A stretch of 64,000 nucleotides of DNA from assembly GCF_026339735.1 (NCBI RefSeq), contig NZ_JAPEQG010000001.1, positions 7,152,501-7,216,500 of the forward strand, given 5' to 3'. Below, one piece after another: positions 24,428 to 33,250 of this stretch (position 1 is its first letter; every line of letters begins with the position of its first letter). The position numbers were made by a program, and so were the translations under genes. Origin of the DNA: Streptomyces sp. NBC_01669 (GTDB lineage: Bacteria; Actinomycetota; Actinomycetes; Streptomycetales; Streptomycetaceae). Under the pieces are notes generated by a model that was not told where the DNA came from, did no database searches, and saw only the letters and a list, made by a program, of their open reading frames with translations.

Positions 24428-25707
24428 GCGTCCTCGCCCACGGCATCGGCTCCCGGCACGACCTGCCGCTGTCCCCCTTCTACGCGTTCGCCGGTGCCTT
24501 CGCCGCGCTCTTCGTCTCCTTCCTCGCGCTCGGCCTGCTCTGGCCCGCCTCCCGATTCCGGGGCGACCGGGCGGGCCGCCCGCTTCCGGTCCCTCTCCAA
24601 CGCCTCGCCGACGCCCGCCCCACCCGTATCGCCGCGCGCGCCGGCGGCCTGGCCGCCGCCCTGTTCGTCCTCCTCCATCTCCTCCTCGGCCCGGACGGTC
24701 CGGAGCGCAACCCGGCCGCGGGCGCCGTCTACGTGCTCCTCTGGGTCGGGCTCGTCCCCGCCTCGCTCCTCCTCGGTCCCGTCTGGCGACTCCTCAATCC
24801 CCTGCGCACGCTCCACCTCCTCGTCTGCCGCGCACTGGCCCGCGACCCGGCCACGGGCCGCCCCCTTCCCGTACGCCTCGGTCTGTGGCCCGCCGCGGCC
24901 GGACTCCTCGCCTTCACCTGGCTCGAACTCGTCGCCCCCGACCCCGCGTCGTCCACCGCCCTCCTTCTCTTCCTCGTGCCGTACGGCGCTGTCCACCTCG
25001 CGGGCGCCGCCCGCCACGGCGCCCGCTGGTTCGACCACGCCGACGCCTTCGAGGTCTACTCCGGCCTGCTCGCCCGGCTCTCCCCCCTCGGCCGCCGGCC
25101 CGCCGACCGCCGTCTCGTCCTGCGCTCCCCGTTCAACGGACTCGACGCCACCCCGCCGACCCCCGGTCTCGTCGCCACCGTCTGCGTCATGCTCGGCTCC
25201 ACCGCCTACGACGGCTTCTCCGACGCCCCCTCCTGGATCACCTCCGTCCAGACCTCACCCCTGGGCCGCACCACCGCGGCCACGCTCGGGCTGCTCGCCG
25301 CCGTCGCCCTCGTCGCCACCCTCTATGCCCTCTGCGCCGGTGTCACCCGGCTGATCTCCGGTCAACTCCGCCACCCCCTCACCGTCTTCGCGCACTCGCT
25401 CGTCCCGATCGCCCTCGGCTATCTCGTCGCCCACTACTTCACGCTCCTCGTGACCGAAGGGCCACACACGGTCATGGTGGCACTCGGTACTGACACTTCC
25501 GTCCCGCCGGAGCCGCCCCTGGCCCCCGGCGGCATCGCCACGCTCCAGGTCGCCGCGATCGTCGTCGGGCACGTCCTCGGAGTCGTCGCCGCCCACGACC
25601 GGTCCGTGCGCCTCTTCCCGCCCGCCCGCGCCGTCGCGGGGCAACTTCCCCTGCTGGCACTGATGATCGCGTACACCATCGGGGGGCTGACCCTGCTCCT
25701 CGCCTGA
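24424..25707 (+). CDS. Polytopic membrane protein (annotated elsewhere as fenitrothion hydrolase-like)
   Basis: The 427-residue protein has about ten predicted membrane helices and almost no soluble domain. The N-terminus AHGIGSRHDLPLSPFYAFAG and the FNGLDATPPTPGLVATVCVM block match a family in actinobacteria carrying the label fenitrothion hydrolase. I know of no evidence for that activity in these homologues. GTG 24424 overlaps the previous stop codon (GTGA). The tight coupling to the lipoprotein gene suggests that the two form one membrane complex, perhaps for metal uptake or an enzyme maturation step. Conserved His in both membrane segments and the lipoprotein would fit metals. Confidence 0.7.
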   Translation: MSVLAHGIGSRHDLPLSPFYAFAGAFAALFVSFLALGLLWPASRFRGDRAGRPLPVPLQRLADARPTRIAARAGGLAAALFVLLHLLLGPDGPERNPAAGAVYVLLWVGLVPASLLLGPVWRLLNPLRTLHLLVCRALARDPATGRPLPVRLGLWPAAAGLLAFTWLELVAPDPASSTALLLFLVPYGAVHLAGAARHGARWFDHADAFEVYSGLLARLSPLGRRPADRRLVLRSPFNGLDATPPTPGLVATVCVMLGSTAYDGFSDAPSWITSVQTSPLGRTTAATLGLLAAVALVATLYALCAGVTRLISGQLRHPLTVFAHSLVPIALGYLVAHYFTLLVTEGPHTVMVALGTDTSVPPEPPLAPGGIATLQVAAIVVGHVLGVVAAHDRSVRLFPPARAVAGQLPLLALMIAYTIGGLTLLLA

Positions 25708-25753
25708 CCGCAGGTCCGCACCCGCCCGTCCCGCAGAGGGGAGTCACGGCATC

Positions 25754-26374
25754 ATGGAGCCCGTGCCCCATGCGAATACGAACCTCCGCCGCGCCCCCGT
25801 GCAGCAGCGCAGCGCCGAGCGCCTCGCCCGGATACTCGACGCCTGCGCCGAACTCCTCGACGAGACCGGTTACGAGCAGCTGTCCACCCGGGCCGTCGCC
25901 GCCCGCGCTGAAGTCCCGATCGGCTCCGTCTACCGGTTCTTCTCCAACAAGCGCGCCCTCGCCGACGCCCTGGCCCGGCGCAACCTGGACAGTTACGCGG
26001 AGCGCATCACCGGTCGCCTGACCGCCATCCCGTCCGCCGACTGGCGCGGCGCCATCGACGCCGTGCTCGACGAATATCTGGCGATGAAGCGTTCCGTCCC
26101 CGGTTTCGCCCTCGTCGACTTCGGCGCCCCGGCCCCCGTGCACGACCCGGCCTCCGACGCCAATCACCGCGTCGCGGAGCGCCTTGCCGAGCTGCTCTCC
26201 GGCCATCTGGGGCGCACCGCCGACGAGGACCTGCTCCGAACGATCCTGGTCTGCGTCGAAGCCGCCGACGCGCTCCTCCAACTCGCCTTCCGCACCGATC
26301 CGTCGGGCGATCCGGCGATCGTCGCGGAGACCCGCGTCCTGATCCAGGCGTATCTGGCCCGGGTCCTGGACTGA
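25754..26374 (+). CDS. TetR family regulator
   Basis: The 206-residue protein has a TetR helix-turn-helix (STRAVAARAEVPIGSVYRFF, about 39-58) and a C-terminal domain of the TetR_C type with an AMKRSVPGFALVDFG motif. ATG 25754 follows AGAGGGGAG about 10 nt upstream. It is 46 bp after the three-gene envelope operon and 211 bp before the molybdopterin oxidoreductase gene, in whose promoter region a TetR-like dyad lies at 26514-26525. The oxidoreductase is therefore the most probable target. It may also read through from the operon upstream. Confidence 0.88.
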   Translation: MEPVPHANTNLRRAPVQQRSAERLARILDACAELLDETGYEQLSTRAVAARAEVPIGSVYRFFSNKRALADALARRNLDSYAERITGRLTAIPSADWRGAIDAVLDEYLAMKRSVPGFALVDFGAPAPVHDPASDANHRVAERLAELLSGHLGRTADEDLLRTILVCVEAADALLQLAFRTDPSGDPAIVAETRVLIQAYLARVLD

Positions 26375-26513
26375 ACCCGGTACGCACCACACCGCACCGC
26401 ACGGCACCGGTCCGCGCCGCAGGGGACCGGACCGCATCTCACCGCACCTCGCGAAAATCCGACGGGACCTCCCGCCCGCCAATATCGACCCGACAACACC
26501 TCCCCACCATGCG

Positions 26514-26525
26514 TACCGGTCGGTA
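26514..26525. promoter_or_regulatory. TetR-like operator before the oxidoreductase gene
   Basis: TACCGGTCGGTA has 5-bp complementary arms around GT and overlaps TATGCT (26523-26528), a possible -10 for the gene at 26586. The preceding TetR gene lies on the same strand. Confidence 0.5.
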
Positions 26526-26585
26526 TGCTCGGCGGTGCTTGCCCACGTTCGCGCGCCACCGCAGTCGCCGCCCCGGGGAGGGCCC

Positions 26586-28835
26586 ATGTCGCACGACTCC
26601 CGTACCACCCGTACCGCCCTGCGCATCTGCCCCCTCTGCGAAGCCACCTGTGGACTGACCCTGACCATCGAGGGGACACGGGTCACCGGAGCCCGCGGCG
26701 ACCGGGACGACGTCTTCAGCCGGGGTTTCATCTGCCCCAAGGGGGCGTCCTTCGGCGGCCTCGACGCCGACCCCGACCGGCTGCGCACTCCCCTCGTCCG
26801 CAAGGACGGCGTGCTGCGGAAGGCGAGTTGGGGCGAGGCGTTCGACGCGATCGCCGCCGCACTGCCCCCGCTCACCGAACAGCACGGGCAACAGGCCGTC
26901 GGCGTCGTCCTCGGCAACCCCAATGTGCACACCATGGCCGGCGCGCTCTACCCGCCCGCCCTGCTCTCCGCGCTCCGCACCCGGGCCCTCTTCACCGCGA
27001 GCACCCTCGACCAGATGCCCAAGCATGTCTCCAGCGGACTGCTTTTCGGCGACCCGAATGCCATCCCGGTGCCCGACCTCGACCGCACCGACCATCTGCT
27101 GCTCCTCGGTGCCAACCCGCTCGAATCCAACGGCAGCCTCTGCACCGCCCCCGACTTCCCGGGCAAGCTCAAGGCGCTCCGCAAGCGCGGCGCCACCCTC
27201 ACCGTCGTCGACCCGCGCCGCACCCGCACCGCCCGCCTCGCCGACCGGCATGTCGCCATCCGCCCCGGCGCCGACGCACTCCTTCTGGCCGCGCTCACCC
27301 ACGTCCTCTTCGAGGAGAAGCTCACCGACCCGGGCACGCTCGCCGGCCATCTCGAAGGGCTCGACGACGTAGCCGAAGCCGTCAGGGAGTTCACGCCGGA
27401 GGCGGTCGCCGAGGCGTGCGACGTGGACGCGGTGACCATCCGTACGATCGCCCGGGAACTGGCCGCCGCCCCCACCGCCGCCGTCTACGGGCGCATCGGC
27501 AGCTGCACCGTCGAGCACGGCACCCTCGCCAGCTGGCTCGTCGACGTCCTCAACATCCTCACCGGCAACCTCGACCGCCCCGGCGGCGCCCTCTTCCCGC
27601 TCTCGGCCACCGCCCGTGCCCCGCGCACCGCCGCCCCCGGCAAGGGGTTCACGCTCGGACGCTGGGCGAGCCGGGTCTCCGGACATCCCGAGGCCAAGGG
27701 CGAACTGCCCATCGCCGCCCTCGCCGAGGAGATCGAGACCCCGGGGGAGGGCCGGATCCGCGCCCTGATCGTCCTTGCCGCCAACCCCGTGCTCTCCGCC
27801 CCCGACGGCGACCGTCTGGACCGCGCCCTCAGCGGGCTCGACTTCATGATCAGCGTGGACCCGTACCTCAACGAGACCTCACGCCACGCACATGTGGTGC
27901 TGCCCCCGCCCCCGCCCTCGCAGAGTGCCCACTTCGACTTCGCGTTCAACGCCCTCGCCGTACGCAACCAGGTCCGCTACACCCGTCCCGCCGTCCCACT
28001 CGCCGACGGTCTGCTCGGCGAGAGCGAGATCCTCGCCCGGCTCGTCCTCGCCGTCTCCGGGATGCACGGAGCCGACCCGTCCGCCGTGGATGCCATGATC
28101 ATCGACCGGGTGCTGGCCAAGACTGTCGCCGACCCGCACTCGCCCGTCCACGGGCGCACCCCCGCCGAACTCGCCGCCGCGCTCACCGGAGGCACCGGAC
28201 CGGAGCGGCGCCTCGATCTGATGCTCCGCCTCGGCCCGTACGGCGAAGGCTTCGGCGCCGACCCCGAGGGCCTCACCCTGGACCGGCTGCTGGCCCACCC
28301 GCACGGCATCGACCTCGGCCTGCTCCGGCCCCGCGTCCCGGAGGTCCTGGCCACCCGCAGCGGACGCATCGAACTCCTCCCCGCGCCGATCGCCGCCGAT
28401 CTGCCCAGGCTCCGCACCGCCCTGGCGACCGAACGCGGGGCCGACTCGCTCGTCCTCGTCGGCCGTCGCCATCTGCGCTCCAACAACAGCTGGATGCACA
28501 ACGTCGCCGCGCTGCGCGGCGGCTCGAACGTCTGCACCCTGCAGATGCACCCCGAGGACGCGGCCCGGCTCGGACTGGCGGACGGTGCCTTTGCCACGGT
28601 CACGGCGGACGGTGGCGCGCTGACCGCGCCCGTGGAGATCACGGAGAGCGTGCGGACCGGAGTGGTGAGCCTCCCGCACGGCTGGGGGCACGACCGCCCC
28701 GGCACCCGGATGTCCGTCGCGGCAGCCGCCCCCGGCGTCAACGTCAATCAGCTCCTCGACGGCACCCTGCTCGACCGCCTGTCCGGCACTGCCGTGCTCA
28801 ACGGCATCCCCGTCGCGGTGGCACCAAGCCATTGA
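26586..28835 (+). CDS. Molybdopterin-dependent oxidoreductase with [4Fe-4S] domain
   Basis: The 749-residue protein belongs to the DMSO reductase superfamily, like formate dehydrogenase and assimilatory nitrate reductase. The N-terminal cluster motif is C15-x2-C18-x3-C22-x27-C50 with KG after Cys50. The molybdenum-binding region continues through LLLLGANPLESNGSL and PHGWGHDRPGTRMSV, and the C-terminal guanine dinucleotide domain has LRSNNSWMHNV. No Tat signal is seen, so it is cytoplasmic. At the place where the metal ligand is usual, the sequence reads TLDQMPKHVSS with no Cys or Sec. Asp may be the ligand. ATG 26586 is preceded by GGGGAGGG. It has no partner subunit gene nearby. The substrate is unknown. 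Confidence 0.87.
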   Translation: MSHDSRTTRTALRICPLCEATCGLTLTIEGTRVTGARGDRDDVFSRGFICPKGASFGGLDADPDRLRTPLVRKDGVLRKASWGEAFDAIAAALPPLTEQHGQQAVGVVLGNPNVHTMAGALYPPALLSALRTRALFTASTLDQMPKHVSSGLLFGDPNAIPVPDLDRTDHLLLLGANPLESNGSLCTAPDFPGKLKALRKRGATLTVVDPRRTRTARLADRHVAIRPGADALLLAALTHVLFEEKLTDPGTLAGHLEGLDDVAEAVREFTPEAVAEACDVDAVTIRTIARELAAAPTAAVYGRIGSCTVEHGTLASWLVDVLNILTGNLDRPGGALFPLSATARAPRTAAPGKGFTLGRWASRVSGHPEAKGELPIAALAEEIETPGEGRIRALIVLAANPVLSAPDGDRLDRALSGLDFMISVDPYLNETSRHAHVVLPPPPPSQSAHFDFAFNALAVRNQVRYTRPAVPLADGLLGESEILARLVLAVSGMHGADPSAVDAMIIDRVLAKTVADPHSPVHGRTPAELAAALTGGTGPERRLDLMLRLGPYGEGFGADPEGLTLDRLLAHPHGIDLGLLRPRVPEVLATRSGRIELLPAPIAADLPRLRTALATERGADSLVLVGRRHLRSNNSWMHNVAALRGGSNVCTLQMHPEDAARLGLADGAFATVTADGGALTAPVEITESVRTGVVSLPHGWGHDRPGTRMSVAAAAPGVNVNQLLDGTLLDRLSGTAVLNGIPVAVAPSH

Positions 28836-28956
28836 CCTGGGGTTTTGCTCGTATTGCTCGCATGTCAACGTCTTGTTAAGGCTGCGAGTCGCGCCCTAAC
28901 GTCATCCGCACCGCCGACTCCGGTGGGAGTTCAAGGGTGAACGATAGGTATCCCAC

Positions 28957-30393
28957 ATGCTGACAATCCTCGGCTTTGCCATGATTGCGACCTTCCTGGT
29001 CCTGATCATGATGAAGAAGATGTCGCCGATCGCGGCGCTCGTCCTGATCCCCGCACTCTTCTGTGTCGCCGTCGGGCAGGGCGCCAAGCTCGGTGACTAT
29101 GTGATCGACGGCGTGGGCAACCTCGCGCCGACCGCCGCGATGCTGATGTTCGCCATCGTCTACTTCGGTGTGATGATCGACGTCGGCCTCTTCGACCCGA
29201 TCGTCCGCGGCATTCTGCGCTTCTGCAAGGCCGACCCGATGCGGATCGTCGTCGGTACGGCGCTGCTCGCCGCGATCGTCTCGCTGGACGGCGACGGCTC
29301 CACCACCTTCATGATCACCGTCTCGGCGATGTATCCGCTCTACAAGCGCCTCAAGATGAGCCTGGTGGTGATGACCGGTGTCGCCGCCACGGCCAACGGC
29401 GTCATGAACACCCTGCCCTGGGGCGGCCCCACCGCCCGCGCCGCCACCGCCCTGAAGCTGGACGCGGGCGACATCTTCGTCCCGATGATTCCGGCCCTCG
29501 GCGTCGGACTGCTCGCGGTCATCCTCCTGGCCGTCGTCCTCGGCCGGCGCGAGCGTAAGCGGCTGGGCATCCTCACCCTCGACGAGGCCATCGTCCAGGA
29601 GCCCGAGACGGTTCTCGTCGGTGCAGGCGCCGGAGCCGGTGCAGGCGGCGGCAGCGACCGTACCCGCAAGAACTCCGGCGGAGCCGGTACGGGCACGGAC
29701 GCGGAGCACACGGCGGCAGTGGCGCACGACGGCGACGCGGACGACGAGGGCTTCAAGGGCCTCGACCCGAACCGCGCCACCCTGCGGCCCAAGCTCTACT
29801 GGTTCAACGCCGGTCTCACCGTCGCCCTCCTCACCGCGATGATCATGGAACTGATGCCGATCCCGGTGCTCTTCCTGCTCGGCGCGGCCCTCGCCCTCAC
29901 CGTCAACTTCCCCCACATGCCCGACCAGCGGGCCCGCATCGCGGCCCACGCCGACAACGTCCTCAACGTCTCCGGCATGGTCTTCGCCGCCGCCGTCTTC
30001 ACCGGTGTGCTCTCCGGCACCGGCATGGTCGAGCACATGGCGGACTGGCTCGTCGGGGCGATCCCGGACGGCATGGGCCCGCACATGGCGATCGTCACCG
30101 GCATCCTGAGCATCCCGCTCACGTACTTCATGTCCAACGACGGCTTCTACTTCGGCGTCCTCCCCGTGCTCGCCGAAGCCGGCGCCGCCCACGGTGTCTC
30201 CCCGCTGGAGATCGCCCGCGCCTCCCTGATCGGCCAGCCGCTCCACATGTCGTCCCCGCTGGTCCCCGCCGTCTACGTCCTCGTCGGCATGGCGAAGGTC
30301 GAGTTCGGCGACCACACCAGGTTCACCGTCAAGTGGGCCGCGCTCACCTCACTGGTGGTGCTCTGCGCCGGACTTTTCTTCGGGATCATCTGA
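28957..30393 (+). CDS. CitMHS family citrate-metal transporter
   Basis: The 478-residue protein has about 11 membrane helices and the conserved blocks SLDGDGSTTFMITVSAMYPL and MNTLPWGGPTARAATALKL of the CitMHS family, which import citrate complexed with divalent metals in exchange for protons. The central cytoplasmic loop is unusually long (about 210-275), with an Ala/Gly tract and many acidic residues. Before ATG 28957 the words GATAGGTA and no ribosome-binding site suggest a leaderless message. The gene is followed after 3 bp by an MFS transporter gene. Upstream, at 28845-28862, a 9-bp direct repeat (TTGCTCGTA, TTGCTCGCA) may have a regulatory role. Confidence 0.92.
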   Translation: MLTILGFAMIATFLVLIMMKKMSPIAALVLIPALFCVAVGQGAKLGDYVIDGVGNLAPTAAMLMFAIVYFGVMIDVGLFDPIVRGILRFCKADPMRIVVGTALLAAIVSLDGDGSTTFMITVSAMYPLYKRLKMSLVVMTGVAATANGVMNTLPWGGPTARAATALKLDAGDIFVPMIPALGVGLLAVILLAVVLGRRERKRLGILTLDEAIVQEPETVLVGAGAGAGAGGGSDRTRKNSGGAGTGTDAEHTAAVAHDGDADDEGFKGLDPNRATLRPKLYWFNAGLTVALLTAMIMELMPIPVLFLLGAALALTVNFPHMPDQRARIAAHADNVLNVSGMVFAAAVFTGVLSGTGMVEHMADWLVGAIPDGMGPHMAIVTGILSIPLTYFMSNDGFYFGVLPVLAEAGAAHGVSPLEIARASLIGQPLHMSSPLVPAVYVLVGMAKVEFGDHTRFTVKWAALTSLVVLCAGLFFGII

Positions 30394-30396
30394 CCC

Positions 30397-31656
30397 ATGG
30401 ACCACACGGAAGGGCCCGGCAGAAGCTGGCTGCTGCGCCTCGTCATCGCCTTCGCCTTCGCGCAGGGGGCGGTGTCGATGGCGCGGCCCGCCGTCTCCTA
30501 CCGGGCTCTTTCGCTCGGTGCGGACGAACGCGCCATCGGCGTGATCACCGGGGTGTACGCGCTCCTCCCGCTCTTCGCCGCCGTCCCGCTGGGGCGACGG
30601 ACGGACCACGGCCGGTGCGCACCCCTGCTGCCCCTCGGCGTCGTCCTGATCGCCGGCGGCTGCGCCCTCAGCGGTACGGCGGGCTCCCTCCCGGCGATGG
30701 CCGCCTGGAGCGGCGTCATGGGACTCGGCCATCTCTGCTTCGTGATCGGCGCCCAGTCGATCGTCGCGCGTCAGTCCGCGCCCGCCGAACAGGACCGCAA
30801 TTTCGGCCACTTCACCATCGGCGCCTCCCTCGGCCAGCTCATCGGGCCGATCGCCGCCGGGTACGTGATCTCCGAACGTGACGGCCTCCTGGGCCGTACG
30901 AGCGCACTCGCGCTGGTCGTCTCCGCGGCCGTCGCCACCGCGTCGTTCGTCTCGCTCCGGCGCATCGAACACCGCACCGCCCCGGGCGTCCGAGCCCCGG
31001 CGCCCGCCGCGAAGGTGCCGGTCGGCCGCATCCTGCGCACCCGGGGCGTCCCGGCGGGCATCTTCATCAGCCTCGCCGTGCTCTCCGCCACGGACATCCT
31101 CACCGCGTATCTGCCGGTCATCGGCGAGCACCGCGCCATCGCCCCGGCCACCATCGGTCTGCTGTTCAGCCTGCGCGCCGCCGCCACCATCGCCTGCCGT
31201 CTGGTCATGACGCCGATGCTCCGCGTACTCGGCCGCACGGCACTGCTCACCACGACCTGCCTGCTGGCCGGACTGCTCTGCGCGGGCATCGCCCTGCCGG
31301 TCCCCGTCTGGGCGCTGGCCACGATGCTCGCCGTGCTCGGCTTCTGCCTCGGAGTCGGCCAGCCGCTGTCGATGACCACCGTCGTCCGGGCCGCCCCGCC
31401 GGAGGCCCGCTCCACCGCCCTCGCCCTCAGGCTGACCGGCAACCGCCTCGGCCAGGTCGCCGCCCCCGCGTCCGCCGGTCTGATCGCCGGGGTGGCGGGC
31501 ACCGCCGCGCCGTTCGTGATGCTGGGCGTGCTCCTGCTGGCGGCGGCGGGACTGGGGGTACGGGGCGGGCGCGCCCCCGGGCCCGCCGACGACACGGTCC
31601 CTGCCCGGCCGGTGCCCCGGCCCGAACAGCCCTCGACGAACCGGAACCTCACCTGA
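30397..31656 (+). CDS. MFS transporter
   Basis: The 419-residue protein has 12 predicted helices. The cytoplasmic loop 2-3 motif VPLGRRTDHGRC and a second-half motif LALRLTGNRLGQVAAPASAG fit the major facilitator superfamily, close to the drug/sugar-phosphate types. The start codon lies 3 bp after the stop of the CitMHS gene with no separate ribosome site, so it is translationally coupled. The two transporters may move related acids in opposite directions, though no sequence feature shows which substrate. Confidence 0.88.
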   Translation: MDHTEGPGRSWLLRLVIAFAFAQGAVSMARPAVSYRALSLGADERAIGVITGVYALLPLFAAVPLGRRTDHGRCAPLLPLGVVLIAGGCALSGTAGSLPAMAAWSGVMGLGHLCFVIGAQSIVARQSAPAEQDRNFGHFTIGASLGQLIGPIAAGYVISERDGLLGRTSALALVVSAAVATASFVSLRRIEHRTAPGVRAPAPAAKVPVGRILRTRGVPAGIFISLAVLSATDILTAYLPVIGEHRAIAPATIGLLFSLRAAATIACRLVMTPMLRVLGRTALLTTTCLLAGLLCAGIALPVPVWALATMLAVLGFCLGVGQPLSMTTVVRAAPPEARSTALALRLTGNRLGQVAAPASAGLIAGVAGTAAPFVMLGVLLLAAAGLGVRGGRAPGPADDTVPARPVPRPEQPSTNRNLT

Positions 31657-31719
31657 CACTTCCGGCTCACAGGCCCTCTTGCGCCTCAACCTTTGCGCGA
31701 GTCATTCCCACCATCCGGG

Positions 31720-31745
31720 GCAGTGGGCTAATTTCAGCCCACTGC
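31720..31745. promoter_or_regulatory. 10-bp perfect inverted repeat over a possible promoter
   Basis: GCAGTGGGCT (31720-31729) and AGCCCACTGC (31736-31745) are exact complements with a 6-nt AATTTC centre. The dyad overlaps TAATTT, a candidate -10. It starts 73 bp before ATG 31793. It could be an operator for a sugar regulator or a 5' leader hairpin. Confidence 0.5.
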
Positions 31746-31792
31746 AGCGCTCCCCACCGCTCCACCTCACCATTGCTCCCGGGCGGAACCAC

Positions 31793-33163
31793 ATGACTCG
31801 CGCGATCTCCCTGCACAACGTGAGCAAGACGTACGGACGGGCCCAGCGTGCCGTCGACCGCTTCTCGCTCTCCATCGACCCGGGTGAATTCGTCGTCCTG
31901 CTCGGCCCCTCGGGGTGCGGCAAATCGACCGTGCTCCGCATGATTGCCGGGCTGGAGGAGATCACCGAGGGCGAGCTGCTGCTCGACGGCGAGCCGTCCA
32001 ACGACGTGGCGCCCCGCGAACGCGGCATGGCCATGGTGTTCCAGAACTTCGCGCTCTACCCGAGCATGACCAACCGGGCCAACATCGGTTTCCCGCTGAA
32101 GCTGCAGAACCCGCGCCAGGACAACACGGAACACGTCGAGAACACGGCCAGGATGCTCGGCATCGAGAGCGTCCTGGACCGGTATCCCGGTCAGCTCTCC
32201 GGCGGCGAGCGCCAGCGGGTCGCCATGGGCAGGGCCATCTCGCGCCGGCCCTCCGCCTTCCTGATGGACGAGCCGCTCTCCAACCTCGACGCGAAGCTCC
32301 GCAACCATCTTCGGGCCGAAATATCACAGCTCACCAGGGAGTTGGGCGTCACCACCGTCTATGTGACGCATGATCAGGCCGAAGCGATGTCGCTGGGCGA
32401 CCGGGTCGCTGTGATGCGCGGCGGACGGCTCCAGCAGGTGAGCCCGCCCCGCGAGGTCTACGCCCTGCCGGAGAACGTCTTCGTCGCCGCATTCATCGGC
32501 ACCCCCCGCATCAATCTCCTCCAGGCCGTCGTGCACGCCCCCCTCGAAGGGCGCATGTCGATCGACCTCGGCCGCCAGCGGCTGCCGCTGCCCGAACCGC
32601 TCAGCCCCGACCACCAGTTGCTCCGCATTCAGCAGGGCCGCCAGATCATCGTCGGCCTCCGCTCCGAAGCGGCCAGGATCGCCCCGCCCAGCCGGGCCCG
32701 CCCCGGTGAGGTCGCGCTGAGCGGCATCGTCGAACACGTCGAGTACCAGGGCCATGAGGCGCTCGTCCATTTCAACACCGGGTCGCGTCCCGCCGTGGTG
32801 CCCGATCTCGAATCGGCCCGCCCCGGCAGGGCCGTCCCGCGCCGCCGCCGCGCCGGTGGCGGCGGCGGTGGCGGTGGGGTCGGCGTACTGGAACGGCTGA
32901 AGGAGCGCGCGACCGGCCACATCAGCGGCCCCGTCGTCGCCCTCGACGAACCCGGCCCCGACACCGACTTCCCCGCCCCCCGCGGTCCCGACCGCCCCGC
33001 GATCACCGCCGGCGACCTCGTCGTCCGTACCGGTCCCGACATGCGACTGCGCATCGGCGGGCAGGTCCCGCTCCTGATCGACCTCGCGCACCTGTACGTC
33101 TTCGACCACCACGGCCGCCGGATCTGCCCGCTGCCGAAGGAGATCCCGGGGCTCGACGTCTGA
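31793..33163 (+). CDS. ABC transporter ATPase, MalK/MsiK-like
   Basis: The 456-residue ATPase has Walker A GPSGCGKST, signature LSGGERQRVAMGRAI and Walker B AFLMDEPLSNLD, then a TOBE-type C-terminal domain as in sugar importers of the CUT1 class. It is longer than MsiK (about 380) because of an insertion at about 340-400 that includes an Arg run, eight consecutive Gly and a charged helix. No permease or binding protein is adjacent, so like MsiK it may serve several transporters. ATG 31793 follows GGCGGA. A perfect palindrome upstream suggests repression by a sugar-responsive regulator. Confidence 0.88.
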   Translation: MTRAISLHNVSKTYGRAQRAVDRFSLSIDPGEFVVLLGPSGCGKSTVLRMIAGLEEITEGELLLDGEPSNDVAPRERGMAMVFQNFALYPSMTNRANIGFPLKLQNPRQDNTEHVENTARMLGIESVLDRYPGQLSGGERQRVAMGRAISRRPSAFLMDEPLSNLDAKLRNHLRAEISQLTRELGVTTVYVTHDQAEAMSLGDRVAVMRGGRLQQVSPPREVYALPENVFVAAFIGTPRINLLQAVVHAPLEGRMSIDLGRQRLPLPEPLSPDHQLLRIQQGRQIIVGLRSEAARIAPPSRARPGEVALSGIVEHVEYQGHEALVHFNTGSRPAVVPDLESARPGRAVPRRRRAGGGGGGGGVGVLERLKERATGHISGPVVALDEPGPDTDFPAPRGPDRPAITAGDLVVRTGPDMRLRIGGQVPLLIDLAHLYVFDHHGRRICPLPKEIPGLDV

Positions 33164-33165
33164 GC

Positions 33166-33213
33166 CGTACCGCTCCAGGGCCTTGCCTTCGGGGAAGGCC
33201 CTGGAGCGGTACG
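33166..33213 (+). terminator. Strong terminator with 19-bp stem
   Basis: The arms 33166-33184 and 33195-33213 pair over 19 bp without mismatch (first arm begins CGTACCGCTCCAGGGCC), enclosing a 10-nt GC loop. It starts three bases after the ATPase stop codon. Confidence 0.85.
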
Positions 33214-33244
33214 TTGACCTCAAGCCGGGTCGAGGTCGTACGTT
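33214..33244 (+). promoter_or_regulatory. Leaderless promoter of the ABC exporter gene
   Basis: TTGACC at 33214-33219 (consensus-like -35) and TACGTT at 33239-33244 (-10) are 19 bp apart. The start codon ATG 33251 is 6 nt after the -10, so transcription starts at or close to the A of ATG. Confidence 0.65.
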
Positions 33245-33250
33245 CATTCC

